A stretch of 64,000 nucleotides of DNA. Source: Colwellia sp. Lineage in GTDB: Bacteria; Pseudomonadota; Gammaproteobacteria; Enterobacterales; Alteromonadaceae. The DNA lies in NCBI GenBank assembly GCA_013215655.1, contig JABSOX010000015.1:1-64000 (forward strand). Direction: 5' to 3'. Below, one piece after another: positions 10,824 through 19,912 of the stretch (its first letter is position 1; each line of letters begins with the position of its first letter). Below the pieces are notes generated by a model that worked only from the letters and a program-made list of their open reading frames with translations, ran no database searches and was not told where the DNA came from. A program made the translations under genes and the position numbers.

Positions 10824-12105
10824 GTCATATGATAATTCAAACAAATGGTTGTTACGTGCAGAAAAGACTATTCCATTGGGCTCTCAAACATTCAGTAAAA
10901 GCCGTATAGCCTATCCTAACAAGGTGTCTCCCCTGTTTATTAAACGAGGTCAAGGGTGTCAAGTTTGGGATGCAGATGATAATCAGTATACTGATTTTGT
11001 GAGTGGGCTTTTATCCGTTTCTCTAGGTTATTGTGATATTGATGTAGATAACGCTGTTATTGAGCAAATAAAGTCAGGAGTCACTTTTTCTTTACCACAT
11101 CAGCTAGAAATGGAAGTCGCGGAAATGCTAGTTGAAATGATCCCATGTGCAGAAATGGTTAGGTTTGGTAAAAATGGCAGTGATGCCACTTCAGCAGCAA
11201 TACGACTAGCTAGGGCTCATACGGGTAATGACCATGTTGCTGTTTGTGGATATCACGGCTGGCAAGATTGGTATATCGGTTCAACTACTCGAGACCTTGG
11301 TGTTCCTGAGGCAGTAAAATCATTAACTCACAGCTTTACCTATAATGATATCGATTCACTTAAGGAAATATTAATCACTCATCAGGGAAAAATGGCTGCT
11401 GTCATCATGGAACCGATGAATACAGCGTACCCTAAAGACGGCTTCTTACAAAAGGTAAGAGATTTATGTAACAGCCACAATGTTGTTTTAATATTTGATG
11501 AAACCATCACCGGATTTCGCTATGACTTAGGTGGTGCGCAAACCTTATTTAATGTAATCCCTGACCTAGCTACCTTTGGTAAAGGTATGGCGAATGGTTA
11601 TCCTATATCTGCAGTAGTGGGTCGTAAAAATATTATGATGCTAATGGAAGATGTTTTCTTTTCCGGTACTTTTGCCGGTGAAACACTATCATTAGCAGCA
11701 ACAAAAGCAACTTTAACTAAAATTCGTGATGAAAATGTACTTAGCCACATTCATCAAATGGGTAATAATCTAATTAAAGGTTTACAGAAACTAATTGATA
11801 AGTATCAAGCATATCAATGGCTATCTCTTGCCGGTCATCCATCATGGTCTTTTTTAGTAATGCTTGGTCATGGAAAATATTCAGCAATTGAATTAAAGTC
11901 ATTGTTTTTGCAAGAAATGAATAAGTTAGGTATTTTACTTGGCGGCGGACATAACCTTAATTTTTCTCATAAAGAAAAGGATATAGATGTTTTATTGAAA
12001 GCCTATGACCACGTATTATCCATTTTAGTTGATACAATTGCCCAAGAAAATTTTTCAGATAAATTTCAAGGACAATTGTTAGAACCCGTATTTAAGGTAC
12101 GCTAA
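10816..12105 (+). CDS. Class III aminotransferase, glutamate-1-semialdehyde aminomutase-like
   Basis: A 429-aa PLP enzyme related to HemL. The PLP lysine is K256 in LATFGKGMANGYP, and FDETITGFR (about 227-235) carries the family's PLP-ring Asp. It is unlikely to be the haem-pathway enzyme because it sits inside the glycan operon; related proteins in nonulosonate clusters act on sugars or small precursors. I chose the ATG at 10816, which has AAGGA 8 nt upstream and overlaps the previous stop, over an in-frame TTG at 10810 that is too close to that site. Its product in this pathway is not known. Confidence 0.85.
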   Translation: MTRSYDNSNKWLLRAEKTIPLGSQTFSKSRIAYPNKVSPLFIKRGQGCQVWDADDNQYTDFVSGLLSVSLGYCDIDVDNAVIEQIKSGVTFSLPHQLEMEVAEMLVEMIPCAEMVRFGKNGSDATSAAIRLARAHTGNDHVAVCGYHGWQDWYIGSTTRDLGVPEAVKSLTHSFTYNDIDSLKEILITHQGKMAAVIMEPMNTAYPKDGFLQKVRDLCNSHNVVLIFDETITGFRYDLGGAQTLFNVIPDLATFGKGMANGYPISAVVGRKNIMMLMEDVFFSGTFAGETLSLAATKATLTKIRDENVLSHIHQMGNNLIKGLQKLIDKYQAYQWLSLAGHPSWSFLVMLGHGKYSAIELKSLFLQEMNKLGILLGGGHNLNFSHKEKDIDVLLKAYDHVLSILVDTIAQENFSDKFQGQLLEPVFKVR

Positions 12106-13202
12106 TGACCCACATTGTCTTTCGTGCAGATGCATCAGTAATTATCGGCACAGGTCATATTATGCGTTGCCTGACTTTAGCTCACCAATTAAAGAAACGT
12201 GGTGTTGATATAACTTTTATCACGCACACTCATTCTGGGAATTTGATAAAGGAAATTCGAGCATTCGATTATCGAGTTGTTGAGTTAACAACAATAACTA
12301 GGCCTATAGATAAACACAATGCAAATAGCTGGCTGGGGTGCTCTCAACAGGAAGATGCAAAGGAGTGCATAGAGAAGCTTTCTTTAATACCACCCATTGA
12401 TTATTTGATAATAGATCATTATGCAATAGATGAGAATTGGCACAAACAACTCCGACAATATTGTCAGAGACTAATGGTAATTGATGATTTAGCCAACCGA
12501 CATTATGATTGTGACATATTACTAGACCAGACCTTAAACCGACAAACTCATGACTACCAAAATTTAATGCACGCTCACTGCCAATTATTATTGGGGAGTA
12601 AATTCATGTTGTTACGTGAAGAATTTGCACTCGTTCGTCAACAAGCTATAGATATAAGAAACCAAGAAATAGAAAGTTCTCCTCATATTCTTATATCCAT
12701 GGGAGGTTGTGATCCTGACAACATCAATCAACTCGCTATAAATGCACTTATCAAACTAAAAAAACAACAAAAAAAGCTATCTGCAACGGTTGTGATATCA
12801 AGTAAAGCTCCACACTTGATGTTATTAAAAAATCAACTTAGTCAATATGATTGGGTGTCATTAGAAATTGACAGTAAAGATATGTCAGCATTAATGCTTA
12901 ATGCAAACATTGCTATTGGAGCTAGCGGCTCAACGGCGTGGGAAAGATGCAGCTTAGGCTTACCTTGCATCACTATCGTAAGTGCAGAAAACCAGCAAAC
13001 TATCGCTGAAAACTTATCTGCACAGCAAGCAATTATAAATCTTGGCTGGTATAAAAATATCACAATTGATATGTTTGTTGTAGCAATTGAAAATTTACTT
13101 GAAAATAAAAAACAATATAGTCATATGGTCCAGCAGTGCTTTTCAATTTGTGATGGGCAAGGTACTAATAACGTTATTAACGAGGTTTTTCCAGATGTTT
13201 AA
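12105..13202 (+). CDS. pseG: PseG, UDP-sugar hydrolase of pseudaminic acid synthesis
   Basis: A 365-aa GT-B-fold hydrolase that would remove UDP from UDP-2,4-diacetamido-2,4,6-trideoxy-beta-L-altropyranose before condensation with PEP. The N-terminal FRADASVIIGTGHIMRC (G-x-GH-x-x-RC) carries the family's active-site His, and MGGCDPDN starts the UDP-binding half. Length is near that of known PseG proteins (~275-360 aa). The start overlaps the preceding stop (TAATG), and the next gene starts inside its last codons. Confidence 0.92.
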   Translation: MTHIVFRADASVIIGTGHIMRCLTLAHQLKKRGVDITFITHTHSGNLIKEIRAFDYRVVELTTITRPIDKHNANSWLGCSQQEDAKECIEKLSLIPPIDYLIIDHYAIDENWHKQLRQYCQRLMVIDDLANRHYDCDILLDQTLNRQTHDYQNLMHAHCQLLLGSKFMLLREEFALVRQQAIDIRNQEIESSPHILISMGGCDPDNINQLAINALIKLKKQQKKLSATVVISSKAPHLMLLKNQLSQYDWVSLEIDSKDMSALMLNANIAIGASGSTAWERCSLGLPCITIVSAENQQTIAENLSAQQAIINLGWYKNITIDMFVVAIENLLENKKQYSHMVQQCFSICDGQGTNNVINEVFPDV

Positions 13203-13836
13203 AACAATTTCTGTACTTGTGGATAATAAATCTTGGATCTTACCTTTTGCAGAACGCTTAGTTGAAGAGCTTAAAAATAAACAATACACAAGTAAACTTA
13301 TTCGCCGCGCTGAAGATATACCGCATGGGGACGTTTGTTTTTTATTAGGTTGTACAAAAATTATTTCAAATGAAATTTTGCAACGCAATACTTACAATAT
13401 GGTCGTTCATGAAAGTGATTTACCTTCCGGTAAAGGTTTTGCTCCAATAGCATGGCAAATACTTGAAGCGAAAAAAACGATCCCCGTTTGTTTGCTAGAA
13501 GCCAATTCAGATGTCGACAGTGGGAAAGTTTGGCTTAAAAGTAACATTAAATTAGAAGGTAACGAATTATCTGTACATTGGAGAAAGAAACAAGGAGAAA
13601 TAAGTATTAAACTCGCTTTAAAATTTATTTCTCAATTTTCAAAATTAAAACCTACAATACAACAAGGTAGGTCTAGTTATTACTCCAAAAGAACAGCTAA
13701 AGATAGCGAGTTGGATATTAACAAAACTATTGCAGAGCAATTTGAACTACTTCGAATTGTTGATAATAAGCATTACCCTGCATTTTTTGATCACCGAGGC
13801 AGTCGGTATAAAATTGAGATAACTCGCGATGACTAA
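13195..13836 (+). CDS. Formyltransferase-fold protein 1 (sugar N-formyltransferase candidate)
   Basis: A 213-aa protein with the core of the methionyl-tRNA formyltransferase fold. YNMVVHESDLPSGKG keeps the Asn and His positions, and DVDSGKVW supplies the Asp of the family's N-H-D catalytic triad. It lacks the tRNA-binding C-terminal domain of Fmt, as sugar N-formyltransferases do. The likely reaction is formyl transfer from N10-formyl-THF to an amino group on the Pse precursor; this is inference. I use the ATG at 13195, which overlaps the pseG stop. An in-frame extension to 13087 lies entirely inside pseG. Confidence 0.8.
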   Translation: MFKTISVLVDNKSWILPFAERLVEELKNKQYTSKLIRRAEDIPHGDVCFLLGCTKIISNEILQRNTYNMVVHESDLPSGKGFAPIAWQILEAKKTIPVCLLEANSDVDSGKVWLKSNIKLEGNELSVHWRKKQGEISIKLALKFISQFSKLKPTIQQGRSSYYSKRTAKDSELDINKTIAEQFELLRIVDNKHYPAFFDHRGSRYKIEITRDD

Positions 13837-14521
13837 TTATCTAGTAGCTACAATTAAAGATTGGAATATCGATAAGTTTAAAACCGAAACTCCACAATTC
13901 CCAGGTAAGTGGTTTTTAATCACAAACAATGAAGAATTAACATTAGAAAAATTAAGAGAATTATCACCAAAGTACATTTTCTTCCCTCACTGGAGTTGGT
14001 TAGTACCTAATGAAATATTAAATGAATTTGAATGTATTTGTTTTCATATGACGGACGTACCATATGGTCGTGGTGGTAGCCCATTACAAAACTTAATTTC
14101 TAGAGGTCATAAGGATACTAAATTATCAGCTTTGAGGATGGAAAAACACTTAGATAGTGGCCCTGTCTATTTAAAAACGCCCCTGTCTTTACAGGGTACA
14201 GCTAGAGAAATATTTTCTGACTGTGCGCAACTTACTTTTAAAATGATTTCCACAATTGTAACTTTGCAGCCATTACCTATTCCACAATCAGGCACTGTCG
14301 TTGAGTTCAAACGTAAAACACCTGCAGACAGTGAGCTACCAATTAAAAACACTATTGAAGAAATTTATGATCTCATTCGTATGTTAGATGCTGATACATA
14401 TCCAAAAGCATTTCTTAATCATGGCAATATAAGAATTGAATTATCTCAAGCCATTATTAATTCTGAAACTGAAATAAATGCACACGTTAAAATAACTTTG
14501 CGAGATAAACCGGTATCATGA
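13829..14521 (+). CDS. Formyltransferase-fold protein 2
   Basis: A 230-aa relative of the preceding gene, overlapping its end by 8 bp. CFHMTDVPYGRGGSPL retains the catalytic His and the Gly-rich loop, and HLDSGPVYL retains the Asp. Like its neighbour it has no tRNA-binding domain. Side-by-side formyltransferase genes suggest either two N-formylations at different positions or a heteromeric enzyme. The pseI start overlaps its stop (ATGA). The substrate is unknown. Confidence 0.8.
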   Translation: MTNYLVATIKDWNIDKFKTETPQFPGKWFLITNNEELTLEKLRELSPKYIFFPHWSWLVPNEILNEFECICFHMTDVPYGRGGSPLQNLISRGHKDTKLSALRMEKHLDSGPVYLKTPLSLQGTAREIFSDCAQLTFKMISTIVTLQPLPIPQSGTVVEFKRKTPADSELPIKNTIEEIYDLIRMLDADTYPKAFLNHGNIRIELSQAIINSETEINAHVKITLRDKPVS

Positions 14522-15579
14522 AAAAAAACTATATAGAGATTGACGGCAAGAGAATCGGTCCCGAATACAAGCCTTATATTATTGCAGAATTGTCCGCTAA
14601 CCATAATGGCAGTATAGATAAAGCATTGGAAACCATTGAAGCTGCGGCAAAATGTGGAGTTGATGCAATAAAACTGCAAACTTATAGTCCTGATACCATG
14701 ACCATTGATTGCGAACTTGACGACTTCCAAGTCAAAGGTGGTTTATGGGATGGTTACAAATTATATGATTTATATAAATGGGCACAAACCCCCTTTGAAT
14801 GGCATCAACAATTGTTTGCTAAAGCACAAGAACTTGGTCTGACAATATTCTCTACTCCTTTTGATGAAACAGCCGTAGATTTACTCGAAGCTTTAGATGC
14901 TCCTGCATACAAAATAGCCTCATTTGAAATTATCGATTTACCTTTAATAAGGCGCGTGGCTCAAACAGGTAAACCAATGATAATTTCTACAGGAATGGCT
15001 AATTTATCAGAAATAGAAGAGGCTATTAACACCGCTAAAGATAATGGTTGTACTGAACTAGTAGTTTTACATTGCATTAGCGCCTACCCTGCACCAATAG
15101 CGCAGTCTAACTTAGCAACAATAAATGATATTGCCAAACGATTTGACGTTATTCCCGGCCTTTCAGATCATACCCGAGGAACCGTGGTTTCAGTAGCTTC
15201 TATTGCCCTTGGTGCTTGCTTAATTGAAAAACATTTTATTCTCGACAGGAATGATAAAGGACCTGATTCAGAGTTTTCACTTGAGCCTACCGAATTTACC
15301 ACCTTAGTAAACGAAACGAAAGCCGTTCACCAAGCAATTGGTGTAGCTGGATATGAGCGTAAACCTGTCGAAGAAGCCAGCATGAAGTTTAGGCGCTCCC
15401 TTTATTTTGTTAAAGATCTTCAACAAGGAGAAATAATCACCAAACACCATGTTAGGAGAATACGCCCTGGCTACGGTTTAGCCCCAAAATATTATGATGA
15501 TGTTATTGGCTGCAAGGTATTACAAAGTATTAAGCGTGGTACGGCGGTGAATTGGGAGTTGATAACCAATGAAAAATAA
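14518..15579 (+). CDS. pseI: Pseudaminic acid synthase PseI
   Basis: A 353-aa NeuB-family enzyme condensing 2,4-diacetamido-2,4,6-trideoxy-L-altrose with PEP to form pseudaminic acid. The N-terminal TIM barrel begins at YIIAELSANHNGS and includes DAIKLQTY, FSTPFDE and the LHCISAYPAP strand; the C-terminal SAF (antifreeze-like) domain follows RRSLYFVKDLQQGE (about 290-353). Length fits PseI/NeuB (~340-350 aa). The first and last codons overlap neighbours, so it is an integral part of the operon. Confidence 0.95.
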   Translation: MKKNYIEIDGKRIGPEYKPYIIAELSANHNGSIDKALETIEAAAKCGVDAIKLQTYSPDTMTIDCELDDFQVKGGLWDGYKLYDLYKWAQTPFEWHQQLFAKAQELGLTIFSTPFDETAVDLLEALDAPAYKIASFEIIDLPLIRRVAQTGKPMIISTGMANLSEIEEAINTAKDNGCTELVVLHCISAYPAPIAQSNLATINDIAKRFDVIPGLSDHTRGTVVSVASIALGACLIEKHFILDRNDKGPDSEFSLEPTEFTTLVNETKAVHQAIGVAGYERKPVEEASMKFRRSLYFVKDLQQGEIITKHHVRRIRPGYGLAPKYYDDVIGCKVLQSIKRGTAVNWELITNEK

Positions 15580-16252
15580 AGTATTGGTAATAGTCGCCCA
15601 TGCAGATGATGAAACACTCGGCTGTGGCGGCACATTATTAAAACATCGCGATAATGGTGATGAAGTCGTCATTATTTTTATGACTGATGGTATTGGTGCA
15701 AGAAATCCTGAGAAAAATGGTAGTGAAGAAAAACTTCGCATGCAGGCTCAGAAAAATGTATGTGCACAGTTAAATGTTAAAAAATTCTACAATTTTTCAT
15801 TCCCTGATAATCGAATGGATAGTGTTACGCTCATCGATGTAGTACAAGAAATAGAAAAAGTACTTCATATCCAGCAACCTAGTATTATTTATACTCATCA
15901 TGGTGGCGATCTTAATATTGACCATCGTATTGTTCACCAAGCAGTGATGACTGCATGTCGCCCTCAACCTAATAGTTCTGTGCATACTATTTTATCTTTT
16001 GAAGTAAATTCAAGTACAGAGTGGGCTAGTGAAAATATGGGAGGGCATTTTATTCCCAATTACTATGTTGACATATCAAGTTTTATTAAAGAAAAAGAGC
16101 AATTATTAAATCTCTATGCGGATGAAATGAGAGTTTATCCTCATAGCCGTTCAATCGAAGCAGTCATGAACCTCAATAAATTAAGAGGGAATAGCGTGGG
16201 ATTACAGGCAGCAGAAGCATTTATGCTTTTAAGGCAGATAATAGTTATTTAA
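15569..16252 (+). CDS. PIG-L/LmbE family N-deacetylase
   Basis: A 227-aa zinc-dependent deacetylase-family protein. The motif AHADDE near residues 10-15 (metal ligands His and Asp, with the general base Asp) and the second metal site HHGGDLNIDHRIVHQA are intact. Such enzymes remove N-acetyl groups from GlcNAc-type sugars. In this operon it could free an amine on Pse or a precursor so that the formyltransferases or the amidotransferase can modify it; this is inference. The ATG lies inside the last codons of pseI. Confidence 0.88.
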   Translation: MKNKVLVIVAHADDETLGCGGTLLKHRDNGDEVVIIFMTDGIGARNPEKNGSEEKLRMQAQKNVCAQLNVKKFYNFSFPDNRMDSVTLIDVVQEIEKVLHIQQPSIIYTHHGGDLNIDHRIVHQAVMTACRPQPNSSVHTILSFEVNSSTEWASENMGGHFIPNYYVDISSFIKEKEQLLNLYADEMRVYPHSRSIEAVMNLNKLRGNSVGLQAAEAFMLLRQIIVI

Positions 16253-16313
16253 CGTCACTATAGGTATAATTATTGCTTATAATTAATAATAAAATAACGA
16301 CTATAAATTTATT

Positions 16314-18056
16314 ATGAATTCAATTGAAAAGAAAAGTTTACCCGCTTCAAGTTGGTATCTAGAACTAGCTGCTCAGGAAATCACTTTTAATCGATTCGAT
16401 AATGCCGAGAGATATTTATTAGAAGTCTTAAAAATTGATGAAACAAATATAACAGCGACTTTACAATACGGTAATTTATTAATAGAGCGAAGGCGCTTCC
16501 TAGAAGCAAGTGCATTTCTTCAAATAGCTTATTTAGCATTTCCCAGCAATTTAAATATAGCTACAGCTTATTATATGTCACTAAGGCGACAAGGGTTAAT
16601 TCCTGAATGTATAGAGCTTTGCCTAGATATACTTAAAAAACATCCCAGTGATAACAATATAAAAAGTGAAATGGCCGTAGCGCTAGTTATGTCAGGTAAT
16701 ATTGACACCGCATTGAAATCCAAAACAAATGATTTTATTCCATCACTTCGTTGGCAACAGTGGAAAATCCCAGCATTACTAGCAAATAATAAAACAAGTG
16801 AAGCATTATCAATAATAGAAGAAGTGGGTCCATTCATTTCTGAAGTTGATATTCTAGCTCTGCTAGCATTAGAAACTCTTTCTCGAAAAGATCATAAGCA
16901 ATCAGTAAAATCTCTTTATGCACAATTTTCTAAGTTAGCACCCCAAATAAATAAACCTGTATGGACAAATTTTGAATTAATGCGCTACTGTGATATCCAT
17001 GAAAATATTAATGTTTTTGACAATAAATCAGAAACATCATTAGCTCTTAACCCCGTACCCTACTGTCCTAGAGCAACCGGCACTAGTCATATCCATTATG
17101 ATTTACAAGTAATAAAAGAAAAATCACATTATAATCAGCCTATCATTAATGCCGAATGTTTAGAAAAAAACATCAATGACTTTCGAATTCTATGTCGTGA
17201 ATTAATAGACGATGGCTGTTTCGATCTATTTAAAAGCAATATGAAATTAATGAAAGATAGGTACGCACCTGAGAAAGATAGCTTTATACAGGTTATGTCT
17301 ACTGGTCGTTGTGGTACTTTGGCACTATATGAGTTTTTTAAAAAATCTAAACGAATAATTCCTTATCACACCATGCAGTGGCAATTAATTCCTCCTGATC
17401 GAAATCATATACTCTATCGCATAATTTCTGGAAATTTTGATAAATGCATCATTTCTAAAATTCTGACAGCATATTTAACAAATAGAGTTGCAGAAATCTG
17501 TTATGCATATCAAAGAAATTGCACTCCGGTTATTATTAATCACTGGGATACCGTATTTGCATCTTTCTTAGCGGAGCTATTTCCAGATAGTAAATTTCTC
17601 CATATTTGGCGAGATGATAAGAAAGTATTCCAATCTATTTATGGTAAAAATCAATTTCAAAATGAACAATTAAGACATTGTTATTTTGATGATAGTTTCT
17701 CCGATGGCGCGTTCAATTGTTTTTTTGATTCAAGTCTTAGTATGCAGCAGCAAATTTCATGGTATTTATATATAACACGAGAATATTCTTACGCATTTAA
17801 GAAAACACTTCCGAAAAATAGAATGATTTCATTACGAAGTGAAGAGTTTTTTAACTGTGAAATTGAAAGTTTTAATAAAATTAAATCTATTGTCCCAATC
17901 AATGATCTAGACGAAGATGATTTTCTCTCATCTTTTTCAAAACCCGTGAATCAAAAAACAGAAAAAGTTCAAATAAATAAAAATAATCTACATGAAAAAT
18001 CATGTGACATTGATATACTAATTAAACAGTTACAACAACATGGCAAGTTTGTTTAG
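16314..18056 (+). CDS. TPR-sulfotransferase-like protein
   Basis: A 580-aa protein with two parts. Residues 1-~220 form TPR-like helical hairpins (ERYLLEVLKIDETNITATL and following repeats). Residues ~310-570 resemble a sulfotransferase. STGRCGTLALYEFF fits the 5'-phosphosulfate loop, although the usual Lys/Arg-Ser/Thr order is altered, and LHIWRDDKKVFQSIYG fits the 3'-phosphate-binding Arg and Ser. TPR-sulfotransferases use PAPS to sulfate proteins or glycans. In this operon it may sulfate the flagellar glycan or instead act as a binding protein. There is no signal peptide. Confidence in the fold is moderate. Confidence 0.7.
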   Translation: MNSIEKKSLPASSWYLELAAQEITFNRFDNAERYLLEVLKIDETNITATLQYGNLLIERRRFLEASAFLQIAYLAFPSNLNIATAYYMSLRRQGLIPECIELCLDILKKHPSDNNIKSEMAVALVMSGNIDTALKSKTNDFIPSLRWQQWKIPALLANNKTSEALSIIEEVGPFISEVDILALLALETLSRKDHKQSVKSLYAQFSKLAPQINKPVWTNFELMRYCDIHENINVFDNKSETSLALNPVPYCPRATGTSHIHYDLQVIKEKSHYNQPIINAECLEKNINDFRILCRELIDDGCFDLFKSNMKLMKDRYAPEKDSFIQVMSTGRCGTLALYEFFKKSKRIIPYHTMQWQLIPPDRNHILYRIISGNFDKCIISKILTAYLTNRVAEICYAYQRNCTPVIINHWDTVFASFLAELFPDSKFLHIWRDDKKVFQSIYGKNQFQNEQLRHCYFDDSFSDGAFNCFFDSSLSMQQQISWYLYITREYSYAFKKTLPKNRMISLRSEEFFNCEIESFNKIKSIVPINDLDEDDFLSSFSKPVNQKTEKVQINKNNLHEKSCDIDILIKQLQQHGKFV

Positions 18057-18101
18057 CAATTAGATAATAGCCACCTTAAACAGTGTATGAACGAGAGTAA
18101 T

Positions 18102-19292
18102 ATGAAAAAATGTACAGCTTGTAATCTACCAGAAACCTATGAAACTATAGAATTTGATGACAAGGGTGTTTGTAATATATGTCGTCAAAAAACATTCAAA
18201 GACAATAAAATTAACTGGAAGAAACGTGCTGATATGTTAGGTGAACTAATTGAACAGCATAGAGGAAAATACGAGTATGACTGTATTCTGCCCTTTTCCG
18301 GAGGTAAAGACTCAACCTTTACATTGTTATATCTAATTAAACATTACAAAATCAGACCATTAGTTGTTCAATTTAATCATGGTTTTATGCGTGACACTTT
18401 ACTAGAAAACAATATTCGAACCTTTAAAAAGTTGGGGGTCGATGTCATATCTTTCACTCCAAATTGGAAGTTGGTTAAACGCTTAATGCTAGAGGCTTTA
18501 ATTCGTAAAGGTGATTTTTGTTGGCACTGCCATACCGGAATATTTTCTTATCCAATGCATATAGCATTAAAGTACAAGGTCCCTCTCGTTTTTTGGGGTG
18601 AACCTTCCTCTGAATATACTGCCTATTATGATTATGAAGATAATGAAATAGAACAAGTAGATGAAACTAGGTTTAATCGTTTTATCAACTTAGGTATTAC
18701 AGCCCCAGATATGCATGACATGATCAAAGATGATTATGAGTGCGACCCTAGGGAGCTAACGCCTTACACATATCCTAATCTTAGAGATTTAAAGAAATTG
18801 AAATATCAATCGGTTTGTTTGGGTTCTTATATACCATGGGATGTAAAAGAGAATACTAAACTTATTCAAGATGAATTAGGCTGGCGTGGCGACCAAGTTG
18901 AGGGTATGCCTTGGGGAGAATATTCCTATGAGAAAATTGAATGCTCAATGCAAGGCATGCGTGATTACATTAAATATTTAAAAAGAGGCTATAGCAGAGT
19001 TAGTCAAATGACTGCTTTAGATTTACGGAATGGTCGAATTGCTAAAGAATATGCAGATAAACTTATTGCAGATTATGAAGGTAAAAAACCACCATCATTA
19101 ACTTTATTTCTAGAGTACTTAGGATTAAGTGAGGATGAATTTAATCAAATTGTTGCCAAAACGGTTGTGCCACCATTTGAGCCAGATTTTGACGGTATGT
19201 CTTTTGCCCCCAAAACCCAAGATTTTGATCGGTGGTATCGAGAAGATGAACAAGATAGAGGCATCATTTTTAAAAGCAATATTTTAGAATAA
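18102..19292 (+). CDS. pseA: N-acetyl sugar amidotransferase (PseA/WbpG/LegG-type PP-loop protein)
   Basis: A 396-aa ATP-pyrophosphatase. The PP-loop SGGKDSTFTLLYL binds ATP, and the N-terminal CTACNLPE...CNIC cysteines plus CWHCHTG fit the zinc-type Cys pairs of the family. These enzymes take ammonia from HisH/HisF-like partners and convert an acetamido group on a sugar to an acetamidino group; PseA does this for pseudaminic acid in Campylobacter. The HisH- and HisF-like genes follow directly. I prefer the ATG at 18102, with GAGAG upstream, to the ATG at 18087. Confidence 0.9.
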   Translation: MKKCTACNLPETYETIEFDDKGVCNICRQKTFKDNKINWKKRADMLGELIEQHRGKYEYDCILPFSGGKDSTFTLLYLIKHYKIRPLVVQFNHGFMRDTLLENNIRTFKKLGVDVISFTPNWKLVKRLMLEALIRKGDFCWHCHTGIFSYPMHIALKYKVPLVFWGEPSSEYTAYYDYEDNEIEQVDETRFNRFINLGITAPDMHDMIKDDYECDPRELTPYTYPNLRDLKKLKYQSVCLGSYIPWDVKENTKLIQDELGWRGDQVEGMPWGEYSYEKIECSMQGMRDYIKYLKRGYSRVSQMTALDLRNGRIAKEYADKLIADYEGKKPPSLTLFLEYLGLSEDEFNQIVAKTVVPPFEPDFDGMSFAPKTQDFDRWYREDEQDRGIIFKSNILE

Positions 19293-19294
19293 CT

Positions 19295-19912
19295 ATGATA
19301 GGAATATTAAATATTGGCGTTGGTAATGTCCAATCGGTTTATAATGCTATTTATGAAAATGGTTTCGATCCTGTATTTGTGAACTCCCCTGACGAAATAA
19401 AAGATTTAAGTCATTTAATTTTACCAGGAGTAGGGAATTTTAGTGCTGTGATGGCAAATTTAAATAAGCTTAATTTTGTTAATCCCATCAAAAACTTCTC
19501 TGCCGAAAATAAACCAATGCTAGGGATTTGTTTAGGTATGCAGTTGCTCGCTAGTTACTCCGAAGAAGGAAACAAAACCAGTGGATTAAATATTATTCCT
19601 GCAACAGTCTCTAAAATTGACAATACTCAGCAGTTAAGAGTTCCACATGTAGGCTGGAATGAAGTGAATTGTACACAAAAGCATCCTATTTTTATAAACA
19701 TAAAAGATCAAAGAGATTTTTACTTTGTCCATAGTTACCATATGCAATGTAATAATCGAGAGAATGTAATCGCTACAACTCATTATGGCACGGAATTAAC
19801 CTGCGCTGTAGCCTATAAAAATGTAGTTGGGGTGCAATTTCATCCAGAAAAAAGTCAAAAAAATGGCATGCAATTATTAGAAAATTTCTGTAATTGGGAT
19901 GGGCAATGTTAA
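19295..19912 (+). CDS. HisH-like glutamine amidotransferase subunit (glycan paralogue)
   Basis: A 205-aa class I glutaminase like HisH. The catalytic triad is intact: C79 in GICLGMQ, H183 and E185 in VQFHPEKS. It would release ammonia from glutamine. Being between the amidotransferase and an HisF-like gene, rather than in a his operon, it most likely feeds nitrogen to sugar amidination and not to histidine synthesis. It begins 2 bp after the amidotransferase stop. Confidence 0.92.
   Translation: MIGILNIGVGNVQSVYNAIYENGFDPVFVNSPDEIKDLSHLILPGVGNFSAVMANLNKLNFVNPIKNFSAENKPMLGICLGMQLLASYSEEGNKTSGLNIIPATVSKIDNTQQLRVPHVGWNEVNCTQKHPIFINIKDQRDFYFVHSYHMQCNNRENVIATTHYGTELTCAVAYKNVVGVQFHPEKSQKNGMQLLENFCNWDGQC

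Noticed and set aside
10816-12105. HemL (haem biosynthesis) for the class III aminotransferase
   Set aside because: Overlap with pse genes on both sides makes a role in the glycan pathway far likelier than haem synthesis.
13087-13194. Upstream extension of formyltransferase 1
   Set aside because: It lies fully inside pseG; the ATG at 13195 overlaps the pseG stop as is usual in this operon.
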